This document shows, piece after piece, positions 1 to 9,940 of a DNA stretch of 64,000 bases. The translations under genes were made by a program, and so were the position numbers. The DNA comes from Bryopsis sp. KO-2023 (Eukaryota; Chlorophyta; Ulvophyceae; Bryopsidales; Bryopsidaceae). The notes under the pieces are model-generated. The model worked only from the letters and a program-made list of their open reading frames with translations, was not told the DNA's origin and searched no databases. The stretch is taken from contig BSYQ01000014.1 in assembly GCA_030272585.1 (NCBI GenBank), forward strand, positions 1,550,001 through 1,614,000. Direction: 5' to 3'. Numbering within the stretch: position 1 is the first letter of the stretch; each line of letters starts with the position of its first letter.

Positions 1-1090
1 CTTACTCGAAAAAGAAGTTGAGAAAGAAGTATGAATAACCCTCAAATTTTAATCCTTTTTATCGTTGCGGTGGTTTTTGTTGCTCTGTTTTTTTTCCTTT
101 TTTTCGCTCGATGATGTTTGATGAATGTTATTGTGCAATCCACTGCCCAGAAAATTGGTAAATTGAATTCACACTCAAAATTTATTTTGCATCACACAAA
201 TTGAAATACGGGGGAAAGCTCCAAACGAAATTGGAGTGTGCCTGTGTGGTCAACTGCAAAAGTCAGGGAACATTATTCTTGGAGGTACAGGATGATCGAT
301 GGTCAACGATTGGCCCATCATTTTCCTCTTAAACTTGAACCAACAGCACCGAATCAATCGATGGCCATTGTTTTTAAACTCACACCGTTCCACCACTTCT
401 CTCCCTTATCTACTGCCACCCAGAACGTGGATACGCTAGGAAAAAAGAGTCGGTTGAGAATTTACGTACACAAAGCTGCGTGTCTTGACATCCAAAAATG
501 CATCTTGCATCCCACTCGCCAGAAATTAGAACTCAACGGTCAAGCAGAACAAAGTCCCACACACTTCACAACGTTGAGCAATCAAACCAAATGTTCAGCT
601 TTTTTGTACCAACTCACATGTCCCTAAACAACCAAGTCTAGACTTCCCATATCTACCAATTCGAGTTTCGGGTTTGCACAAAACGATGGGTGTTGCATTT
701 GTTTCGTTGCACCTCTCTCTCTCTGAAACCTTTCAATATCGACAAGTCGACCTAACGGAACGAGTGTTTAGAGCCTGGAGCGAACTCAAGCTTCTCATAC
801 AATCTGGTGTTCTCTGGTAGTATCGCCAACTCGTTTTGAATGGGATCGTTACACTCCTTGATTGGCGGCAGCGCACAGTGGTGGCGACCATCTCGTGACA
901 ACACCCGCCTCCTCCAATGCAACTCTTTCCTGGTCCCAATATGTGAGACTCAGCGGAGCAACTTTCCAATCGCCGCTTATCGGATCATGCTGACCCTATG
1001 TCTCTCCGTTATGAATGTTTCGTTCTGAGATATCAACATATGGTATCAAGATTTGACAACAAGAACTTCACAGTTATTGCATATTAATGG
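1..1090 (+). repeat. Left arm of a large inverted repeat
   Basis: This stretch is repeated in reverse orientation at 12135-13236; paired positions sum to 13237 over most of the length. The copies are nearly identical: an open frame of 129 codons at 238-627 gives the same protein as its mirror at 12610-12999, and a 62-codon frame at 840-1028 differs from its mirror at only three residues. Near the inner end the left copy has 4 bases (about 1034-1037) where the right copy has 16. The left edge is the window edge, so the arm may be longer. The open frames match nothing I recognise. Just inside, TGGTATCAAG resembles the core of a plant-type initiator-Met primer-binding site, so a long terminal repeat is one possible identity. 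That is inference. Confidence 0.9.
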
Positions 1091-1188
1091 TGATATGAAC
1101 GGTTCGAGGTCACAGACCGAAGACAAGAGTTTTACTGCGAAAGGAAAGAACTGCGGTGGGGAACGCTAGTCCGCGTTATATGGCCTCT

Positions 1189-1223
1189 GGGACGGTACGA
1201 GATCTCACATCTCGAACCGTCCC
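1189..1223. repeat. Hairpin-forming inverted repeat
   Basis: GGGACGGTACGAGAT at 1189-1203 pairs with ATCTCGAACCGTCCC at 1209-1223 with one mismatch around a 5-base loop. The role is unknown. Confidence 0.75.
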
Positions 1224-1819
1224 CGTCACGGCTGGACGGTCCAGCTGTATCTTCTGGACGGACTGGTGAGTCAGAGGTTCATATCACCGTATTTGAATCT
1301 GTTCGCCACATTCCTCGTTGCACAAGCGTACCATCGCCTTCCCATCGTTTGCGGCTTGATAGCTGTGACGGAGCTAGAAAGAACATGGCAGATGTACTGC
1401 CACGAAATGTCACAATTATTCCGATGTTAATTCGGATGAACGGAACTCACCAGCTCACACTGATAAACAGTCGTATTACGCGCTGCTCTATGTGAGACCT
1501 GGTGGTTCGCACGTTGGGTTCAACTCCTGACGAGGTCGACGACGTAGGAAAAGTTGTATATCGATGCGCTGGAGGATATCGAATAGCTGGCACGCCAACC
1601 CATGGCAGCGCAGAGTATTAGCAGTCTTACTGTCGGCACTGTCACTCTGTGATATCCGAGGTATGACTTCTACGAAACGTGCAGCTGGGAAAACAAGGAG
1701 CCAGCGAAAACACGATGGAATACAACGCATAGAATATGACCCACTACGAAACAAGATCTTTAAGACGATCTATACAGCTTTCAGTCGAGTCGCTAAGCGA
1801 CCCTCGCAGTGACGTCGAA

Positions 1820-1872
1820 CTCGCAGCCAACACATGTGTGTTGGCACTAGAACTGGCTGCGAGTATAAAAAT
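1820..1872 (+). promoter_or_regulatory. Nested inverted repeats abutting a TATA-like box
   Basis: CTCGCAGCCA (1820-1829) is the reverse complement of TGGCTGCGAG (1854-1863). Inside it, GCCAACAC and GTGTTGGC form a second, shorter inverted repeat around ATGT. TATAAAAAT follows directly at about 1864-1872. This is a plausible core promoter with paired operator-like sites, perhaps of an LTR. No downstream gene could be assigned. Confidence 0.4.
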
Positions 1873-2955
1873 AGAGCGAAGTTTTCTACGGATAACTAAG
1901 TTTCTGAAACCTCGGCAGTATACCCCCTCGGAAGTTTATTAAAAGTTTACTGAAGCTCTGAATCGGACGTGGAAAAGATTAGCTATCGGATCCGCACGGG
2001 AAATCTAATTCGGACGAGGTATAACTTAGATCTATTAATAAATACCCAAGGATATGTATTACTGTTTTTCTGTGGGATACACCATCCCTTCTCTTTTCTG
2101 TAAACATTTCTTTGCAAAATTATATGTGTGTGTGAGTGTGTGTGTGAATAAGGAAATCACTGATGATTTCCTCCATCCTTCTGAATTCTAGAAAGAGTAG
2201 TGTTTCTGAAGTGTAGTGCGACTGGTCTTAGCCGACTTCTTGGGTGACGATAGTTTCAGTGCGTCGCAGTTTAGATACCGAGTTTTTGATGCGACCGTCT
2301 GGGTCGGCACAGTCCGACTGAGTTACCTTAGTCGTAATCTGGGGTAGTTCGTCGTAATACTGTTTAGTAGTTGCGCCGAATGCGTTTTCGGATCGTCACA
2401 ATAGCTGAACAAGAAAACCAGTTCAAATCAAACAAGAAAACAAAAACCTTGTAGAATGGACGTTCCCCCCCTCCATTACCGAGATCTACTGTTGCTCAGC
2501 GCGCTTGCAAGAGATCCCCTCTGGTTTTCCTTCGTCCAGGGCAGCTTTTCCAACTAGGACGGCACGCAGTTGGTGCGTCTTTTTCGGTTTGCTGTTGTCG
2601 TTTGAGTTGCGTTTGGTTGTGCTGAAGGGGTGAATTGATGAAATCACATGAGTCTTGTCCTTCTATAATTTCGAGGACCAGATCGTGTTGGGGAAAAAAA
2701 AACAGAAAAAATTCGGAGTCTTCACAGTCCAGATCGGTTCGATTTCTCGAAAGACTTGGGTACTATCTCGACTTCCTTCCTCAGATCCAGTTTGATTTCA
2801 AAGTAGCCTCTGGAGAGATCAATTGCTGTGGATGTGTGTTTTTTGCTGGAAGAATGCAGCTGTGCTGTGCTGATGGGTTGAATTGCCAAGCTGCTGTCTG
2901 TAGCACCATGGATGGAGGCCTAAGTGGCTCAGGCTTGTTCTGCAGCATCTGCTAG

Positions 2956-4025
2956 TCAGACATGTGGTCCACTATGCAGGCCTCCATCCCGTAGCTTTCA
3001 GGAAATCATGAGTTCAACACAGAATTGATGCATCCAGTTTGGTGAGGCTGTACCAGCTGGAATGTATGGATGCCCTGACAGGGGCTTGATGTATGGTTTT
3101 TACCTAGGATTTTCTTTTTAATTTTAAATTAAATTAAGTTTGTTTTTTTTTTGGGGGGGGGGGGGTGTTGCAGGGAGGTATTTAATCTTAATTGGGCAAC
3201 ACATTCTTTAGGTTTTTGGCCCCAATATTAAAAAATTTTGTTTGTTTTACTTGCAGAATCAGAAAATTAAACACTCGGGCGGAGGCAGCAAACATGGAAA
3301 GCCCTTTTCACTTAGCATGATATTGGATGAGGATTTGTTATGCAGTCTTTGGTTTCTGGACAAAATCAAGCAACAAAAATTGGGATGGGCAAGGCAATAC
3401 AGTAGCAAATTAACGGGGGATTTCACTGGCTACCTCTTTCATTTGATGGGTGTGTTGGCAGTCGTCATTTGTTATTGAATTTGGCTAGAACCAGAATGGT
3501 TTTGGCGTTGGTAATTTTTTGTTAATTTTTGGTTTTGGTGTTGGTGGTTATGAAACGAAATAGACTTTTCGAAAGTTGATTGTTGAAAAGGGGTTGATTT
3601 AAACTCTTTGTGTGATTTCATGCTACATTGAGGAATTTCAATGTGGGAGGATAAGAATATGGCTGTGTCGTCCTGATGGGGTGAATCGCCGAGCTGTTGC
3701 ATGGACAGAATCGAGGAACAAAGCTTTTTTTTCCCTGAACTGTGGGGATTAAGGAAACAGACGAGCAGTAGAAAATCTTTAGGGGATATGCTTGGCAACG
3801 TTGTTTTTTTTTAAGGCTCACTGGTGGTAGTCATCAGCATTGGGGGTTATTAGAAAGGGGGTGAAATAGTTGTGTAACACAGTTGTAATAGTTGTAATAG
3901 AAAGTAGCGGTGGGAATCAAACCCAACATCGAGACAGAGAAAACGACATATCAACATTAAAATTAAGAAATCAGTTGGCGTTTATCAATCAATCAATGAA
4001 TGATTACACGTTGTTCGGTTGGCGT
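2956..4025. other. AT-rich stretch without a gene
   Basis: Only short, overlapping, low-complexity open frames occur on both strands. A G-run sits near 3150-3165. I see nothing that supports a gene. Confidence 0.5.
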
Positions 4026-4496
4026 TTATACAAGATCCTTTTTTCGAAGATATGTTTCCAGGTCATAATAGAATGACCTGATCACAGCCGCCTTTCTCAC
4101 ATTTTCTTGTAACGTGAATTCGGGCTCGAAGACGGTGCAATCAAGCTCGCAATACTCTCGGACCAAATCGCGGTCGTTCCACGCCGGCCATTCATCGTTA
4201 TCACGTGTCACATCACCTCTTTGGGGTAAAAAGACGTTTTCCGTGATCTCCTTTGAAAGTCCGCTCGGCGATTTCTTACGAGACTGGCGCGTGCCAAACG
4301 GATCCGTTTTGACGCTCCAGATTTGGCTTGATTTGACTGGACTCGATTTTGGGAGGGTGTGACGAATATGTGGGGGGTTTGTTGCGCAGGGTCCAACATC
4401 TACCTCGGGGGATTCGGTAAGCTTACCCTGTTCACCCAAGTTGTGTGTGTTCAGAGTGTTTGAAAGTGAAATCTGATTAGGTCTAAGAAAGGCCAC
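4026..4496 (-). CDS. Uncharacterised open frame, possible exon
   Basis: This minus-strand frame covers a locally GC-richer patch (about 4080-4380), unlike the AT-rich surroundings. The predicted protein has a mixed, charged composition in its C-terminal half (for example EWPAWNDRDLVREYCELDC) that looks protein-like. I do not recognise a family. It lies just downstream of the degraded dynein pieces on the same strand and could be a terminal exon of that locus or an unrelated remnant. The opposite strand is also open for about 82 codons here, so strand choice is uncertain. Confidence 0.25.
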   Translation of the reverse strand: MAFLRPNQISLSNTLNTHNLGEQGKLTESPEVDVGPCATNPPHIRHTLPKSSPVKSSQIWSVKTDPFGTRQSRKKSPSGLSKEITENVFLPQRGDVTRDNDEWPAWNDRDLVREYCELDCTVFEPEFTLQENVRKAAVIRSFYYDLETYLRKKDLV

Positions 4497-6203
4497 TTCT
4501 TAGACAAAGAGTAGACAAAGAGTAGACAAAGAGTAGACAAAGAGTGGAGTTGGTTGGGTTGGCACACCTTCACACATTGCTCTGGAGGATGGTGTGGCTT
4601 TTGCACATCCATGATCACAGGAAACCTGAAATCTGGATTGCAGAGATTCAACGGATTGAGCTCCGTAGAGGAAATTCGAAGTTCTTTGACATTCTCCATG
4701 AAGATTGCCTGTTGAAACCTGTTCCCCAAAGTCCTGAGCAGATTTTTATTCAGCAGCTTCATGTCAATGATGTACGATTGGCTGTTGAAGGTCCCCATCT
4801 CTTTGTTAGCTTGCCCTTGCAGATTAATCATCAATGGTTTGGCTGTGGGGGTGATGATTTTGTTTTCTGTGGACAAGTCCTGCTTAAACACCCACACCCA
4901 AACACATCAGCTGTGGGTAAAATTTTAAACCTTTTTCCCCTGTAGAAGGAGTACATTACTTTTTTCCTTGAAAATTCACATACCTTTGCATGGGCAGCAC
5001 GGGCAGCAATAGCGGTTGGTGGTGTTTTCCACGCTGATGCCCTCCACATGGATTCTGCTGAACTCAGCAAATCAGTGATTGGATCCACCCCAGGCGATAA
5101 CACAACAGTCAGAGGGGCTCCGGGGGAAATCTCCAGGAAACACGTTCCATAATTCACTGTTGGCGGCTTGATAAGTGTCTGTCTGTCATGTGGCATCAAT
5201 CGATCTCTTTGATCACATGCAGCAGCACCGCCTGCCTCCTTTTTGAGCCTCTGAATTTCTTTTTCTGCATTTGCCAAGGACTCTTTGGAAATGCGCCTTT
5301 CTTCCTCGAGGGTTTCAGTCAATGACACCACCTGCTGCTTGGTGGATTCCAGCTGCGATTTGAGACTCTTGATCGTCTGGAGCAGCACATCCTTTTCGCA
5401 CGCCTCTTGAATCTCCCCCTCGTTGAGGTTGTTTTCTTTTCTTTTCGGCAGGATGGTCTCCGAATCCTCCGACGCCATTTCCATAGAAGAAATGCTGTTG
5501 AAATGTTGTATCGGAAATCTGTTGGTGATTTCAAGGTGAGTTTGGGGGTGGCATATGCATATACAAAAACACATATATGTGTTTTCGAAGGTGGATGCAC
5601 CCAGAGGCTTCTCCAAATGTTAAAATACGAAACAATCTGACGTAAAAAGGCATGGAAAACAAATATGGATGGGTTGTGGAGCCAAAACCACATTTTCAAC
5701 AATACAGCCGACACTTGGATGTTTTTCTTTAATCAATTCAAGCCTTTCTTTTTTGGAAAAAAAAAATGAATACACAAATAGATTCCAGGAATGAAAGGAG
5801 CAAAACACAAGACTGAAAAGAAAAGTAAATATTATGGAGGCAAATATGTGTGATTGTACGGATATACGACTGCACGAGTGGTGAAAGCCATTATGTGGGA
5901 GTATTCATTATATTATTTTATTATACATAGTTTTTTTATCAATTTGCTTGCTAGCATCACAAACCTTGGAGTTGCTTTGTACTGCCATCTGCATAATTGC
6001 CTCAATCTCCTTTTTGGAATTTCAGTGTAACAACTGAACACTCCCTTGCAGGCATAATCCTCATCCAAAACCACCATGCCTGGATTCAACAGCACCCTGG
6101 AGAAATCTTTGCAAGTGGGAAGGATGCTCAACTGAAGAATATCCGGAGTGGTGATTAAGCTGTTTTGGATTTCCTTGCCGAGTCCAGTGCCGCCAAGGTA
6201 AAC
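4451..6203 (-). pseudogene. Degenerate dynein heavy-chain AAA5-like pieces plus a coiled-coil exon
   Basis: This continues the minus-strand dynein locus. The stretch from about 4876 to 4451 reads STENKIITPTAKPLMI, then QGQANK, and later DFRF and HPPEQC. This tracks the dynein AAA5 pattern (a STENG-like stretch, PLMIDPQGQANKW, NFR, PxYxPE), but key residues are changed, such as the Trp after QGQANK. The 6203-5945 exon begins YLGG and contains ILPTCKDFSRVL, like the AAA5 start. Between them an exon (about 5500-4985) starts with a long Lys/Glu coiled coil and ends with LTVVLSPGVDPITDLL, which resembles either an AAA5 or AAA6 segment. Two pieces therefore compete for the same position. I read this as decay, rearrangement or a fusion with another gene. 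The family is fairly clear; the gene structure is not. Confidence 0.45.
4501..4544. repeat. 11-bp tandem repeat, four copies
   Basis: The unit TAGACAAAGAG is repeated four times head to tail. The copies read identically by eye. Confidence 0.9.
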
Positions 6204-6653
6204 CTGGAAAAGCCCCAAGCAACCCGTGACTTAATATATATTATTATTAATATATATAGATATATGCAGCTTGGCTGAGTGGCAAGACCATCGATATACA
6301 TGTACATAATATAAATCGCTCCAGTTTCCTGTCTGCCATGGAGCATACCTCTGCCCCTTTCCTGCGCTCGACCATCCGGCAAGAAGTTGATGGGGATGCC
6401 ACAGCAGAATCCACCACCTTGAATAGGAAAACAAGCAACTGTCCAGGATCAACACAAGAGCTGGAGCTTATATTGGTGAATCCTTAGAACATCATCATTA
6501 ATATTTAGTGATCGATCAACCATCTTTGCAAAGTTCTCTGAAAGACCATCTGTAGCTCCCCCCCCTGTTGAAAAAATTTTCCATGATCGGTTCATGGATT
6601 AAACTCTGGATTAAGTGAATAAATAGCGACGGGGTTACTAATAAATAACGAAC

Positions 6654-8294
6654 CTCGAACATCCTTGAATCCAGGTCTTTTAATTTTTCCTGGGCTTCAG
6701 TGAGCTCATCCATTGTTTGGGTTAGCTTTTCCTCGGCAGTTTTCAAGGCGGCGCGTTTCGGGATCACCTGCACCAGAAATCCACTTGAAATGTAAAAAAA
6801 GCACCACCTCATCTTTTTTTTTTCTTACCAAACCAGAAAACCAGGGGTAGTCCAATGAATGTGTGTCTTACTTGCATGCGGGCATTGTGATACACACACA
6901 TTGCTTCAACCCACATAGATATGGGAGCGCACGCTTTGAAAATCTTTAGAACATCTTCAGGTTTCTGGATGTTCGATTGCACTTTTTTGACAGCGCTCTC
7001 CCTGAGGTTTTCCCGATCAAATGTCATTAACCTCTCCAACAAATTTTTAGGATCGCTCAGTAACTTCTTCGCAGCGCTCCAATAATCGGCGGGTTTTTTT
7101 CCTGTAAATGCACAAATAGTAATAAACCCCACCTGATTCGACTTCCAAACAGTAAGACTAACAAGTAAAAATTCAAGGACATGTTTGAAGGTTTTTTGCC
7201 TCACCTGATTTCGGCTTTGGATGAACACCCAATAGGATGCATACACTTTCCATCACTCGTTTGACGCCTTTTGGTGGGTTAGTTAGTGCTTTAAGTTGGA
7301 CCAGATCCTTTCGGTACAATCTCGGGAAAGCAACACCATGTAAAGCATCCAGAGCTCCATCCAAATCTCTTTGGGCAGCAGCAATCCTTGCCTGATCCTC
7401 CGTCATTTTCTTTTCCTTCGCAACGACGAGGTTTTCGGCATCTTTTTCTTCCTTGCTTTTGAGTACCATCAATTGATCCACCTATTTTTTGCAGCAACTT
7501 TGATTGTTGTCATCTATAAAATTCACTGAAATTTTCATAGCATCGAGGCTAAATTCAACCACAGAGTTAAATTTTGCAGGGGTTTTTCCTTTTTCACATA
7601 CCCCCTCCCTCCCCTCGAAAAGAAGAAGGTCTGACGAAGAGAATCATTCCTTGTATCAGGATTTTTTTTCCCTTTTTCGGAAAGACTTTACTTGTATTTT
7701 TCTCCCATTTAACATCATCATCAAATAAACCCACCGCCTTGCAATCATGATCCCCCCAATCCAACAAATCTTTTTCAATTCTTCCGCAAATATTCAATTT
7801 TCCAGGCAAAAAATAATCTATGATTTAAAGTTCAGCCCTCTTGATAAGAAGGCTTTCATAGGGAAGATTAGGTACCTTTTTTGGATTCAATTCCAGTTCG
7901 GTAAAAGGGTTTTCTGATGTAAAAAACAAATTGGACTTTGCACCCCACCTCCTCGACAGTTTTGGTTGGCTGCATCTCGAGTTCGAGTTGGACCATCTTT
8001 GCTTGGGTGGAAATTTCTACCCTAATTTCCTCCAGAAGCTTTTTGAATTTACCCTCCATTTGATCGTACATTTCCCCTGTGATGCCTTCGCATCTCCTAA
8101 GCTCACCAAAGAGCATCTTCCAAACTTCATCCTCAAATCGATGAACGATTGAGGCACGAACAAACTCGCTCATGATAAAGGGATATTGCTTTCTTTTTTT
8201 CCCAATCCCAATGCTCTTAAGAGAAAATGTCTCGATGACATTTTCTGCCACTGATCGGAGAGCAGACTTAGGCCACTCTCTGAACCAGTTGATC
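6654..8294 (-). CDS. Dynein heavy chain, end of AAA4, stalk and microtubule-binding domain (partial)
   Basis: Four minus-strand exons join in phase: 8294-7949, 7481-7205, 7101-6872 and 6767-6654. The first opens with INWF followed by WPKSALRSVA, the pattern at the end of AAA4. The second gives the first stalk coil and NPPKGVKRVMESVCILLG. The third gives the microtubule-binding tip (DYW, AAKKLLSDPK, a CVYHNARM-like stretch). The fourth starts the return coil (VIPKRAALKTAEEKL). Dynein heavy chains drive microtubule sliding in cilia and flagella; the stalk carries the microtubule-binding head. GT-AG junctions are intact, but no AAA1-AAA3 ATPase exons were found upstream before the inverted repeat. 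Part of the first coil is also missing between exons one and two. The piece is thus a partial gene or a captured fragment. Confidence 0.8.
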
Positions 8295-9564
8295 CTACAG
8301 CAAATCAGCATGAATGCATGCATCAGAATCACTGCCAAAAAAACATCCTCAATGGGACACATGCACAGAGCGGGACTGGATGCGTTCAAGGGAATATCTC
8401 TGCCGAAAAAATCATCCCTGATGGGATACATGCACAAAGTGAAATCGAATGCGTTCCAGAAACACATGCACACATACATCATGATGATCGTTGTCGACGG
8501 TTAGACCGTCGAAGCAGCGTCTCCACGTTTTCGTTGTCCCTTTCTCAGCGTTCAGAATAGTTTGTATTCGCAAAGTGTTATCCAAACAACGCACAAACAG
8601 TGCACGTCCGTAAACTCAAATCTCTTTGATCTTGGAAAAAAACCACAGATGACCCAGAGATGTCTTACCTAGAATTGTGACACCTTTTATACTTGCCCAA
8701 TGCACGAAAAATCAGACGAGTCAATTGGCGTGTTTTCAATTGGCGTTTGTGAAAGGGAAATGAAAAAGATAGATATAAAGATGGAGGGGACACACACACA
8801 AAATCACGAACACACTTAAAAGAAACATCAAAATTAAAAATTAAGAGTCTACAGCCAAATCCCTTCACCCTCATCGAAACCTTTCCCCTTCACTGAACTT
8901 TATGGAATCCCTGCCACCAAAAAAAAATAAGGCACCACATGAACTGTAAATCATAAGGACCAATGTGAAAGAAACATCAACCATTGACCAAAAACAAATG
9001 AAGCCCAAATTGAAACGGAATCCGCATGCGGTGCTTATTTCGCGCTGTTGGGTGCGAGCTTGAGGTCGCCAGCAGGTGCAATCGAATCCAATCCAATCCA
9101 ATCGAATCGAATCGAATTGCTGACAATTCTTGCTGGGCGAATTCTTCTGTTCCAGTGTCGGTCTACCCACCGACTTCACGCCGCCACACGCTCTTGATTT
9201 CAACACAGCAGAAACGATCAGCAAGTCCCCTGTGAAAAAAAAGCGCCCCGCCTAGAAGACCAAGGTTGTCGAAAAGAAACAATGGGGAGTAAGAACAAGT
9301 GCAAGCCAAAAACCTTACAAAAAAGAGAATTGAGTGTTGCTTTTGGCCGCACGGCTCATACAAAGAACGCTACCAGTGGCGAACCCCAAAAACTTTCTGG
9401 CCCAACCCAAGAATTATGCAACGACGCCCTGGCGACTGGAAAAGAAAATGGTCTACCCTTCCTCGTTTTTACCTTTTTTTTCCGGTTCTGGAAAGTCGAG
9501 AATTTCGAGATCTCGCTCCAGCGTGGGGAAACCCGCGCGCCGCCAGCTGGATCACAGCGGAATC
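8295..9564. other. Spacer with short open frames only
   Basis: Upstream of the dynein stalk exons I found no further dynein exon. Short frames occur on both strands. A plus-strand frame of 213 codons from 9282 runs through a GC-richer patch, but three frames are open there and none resembles a known family. Confidence 0.4.
9077..9118. repeat. Degenerate pentanucleotide repeat (AATCC/AATCG)
   Basis: About seven successive 5-bp units alternate between AATCC and AATCG. It is a simple-sequence repeat with no evident role. Confidence 0.8.
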
Positions 9565-9940
9565 GTTCGGCAGCGCACTGGACTCTCTTTCCCTCTTGGA
9601 TCTTCCTCAACAGGATACATGCGGCCAACGATCAGAAAGTTCGCCTTGTCAATCATAACTTCAGGAGGCATCAAACCCACTCTGTCGAGGATATTTCTGA
9701 CAATACACAGACCCTAGCACCCCTTGCAATTGTTTGTTGTCGTTCTGTTGCAACAGAACGACACAATTGTGGAATTGATAGGCGATGGGGTTTTAAGGGG
9801 CGTGCAGCACCGCCGCTCCCTGTCGACTTCACAGCACATCGTCTTGTGCAAGAGGTTACCATCAACGTCGTACATCATCACATAGCTGTCGAGGCATTCT
9901 GCGACAAATGTAGTGTTCGTTGAGTCGACGCAGCTTTAGG
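9565..9940 (-). CDS. Possible cysteine-rich exon(s), unknown protein
   Basis: On the minus strand, 9940-9719 stays open with many cysteines (CCEVDRERRCC, SFCCNR, NNCKGC) and ends in TAG. A second stretch below it (about 9700-9565) reads DRVGLMPPEVMIDKANFLIV, which looks like real protein. The first could follow a splice acceptor after a pyrimidine run near 9950. A perfect 26-base palindrome lies between the two parts. I cannot join them with certainty and recognise no family. It may be a remnant of a secreted-protein gene. Confidence 0.25.
9738..9763. repeat. Perfect 26-bp palindrome
   Basis: The left half TGTCGTTCTGTTG is followed immediately by its exact reverse complement, with no loop. 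It sits in a locally open minus-strand region. Confidence 0.85.

Larger units (their letters stand above)
1091..2634. other. Non-coding stretch with promoter-like elements
   Basis: I see no convincing gene. The stretch holds a hairpin at 1189-1223, short overlapping open frames of 60-90 codons in several frames, nested inverted repeats followed by a TATA-like box near 1864, and a (TG)n-like run near 2123-2145. The mix of promoter-like and unfinished coding sequence would fit a decayed retroelement, but no second copy is present in the window to prove it. Confidence 0.4.

Noticed and set aside
238..627. 129-codon frame, identical in both repeat arms
   Set aside because: Conservation is explained by the recent duplication of the DNA; composition and lack of any known motif do not support a protein.
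2635..2955. 106-codon plus-strand frame with several cysteines
   Set aside because: No family, no splice context, and a composition like the surrounding AT-rich DNA.
9282..9923. 213-codon plus-strand frame in a GC-richer patch
   Set aside because: Three frames and the opposite strand are open over the same bases, so openness follows from composition. No domain was recognised.
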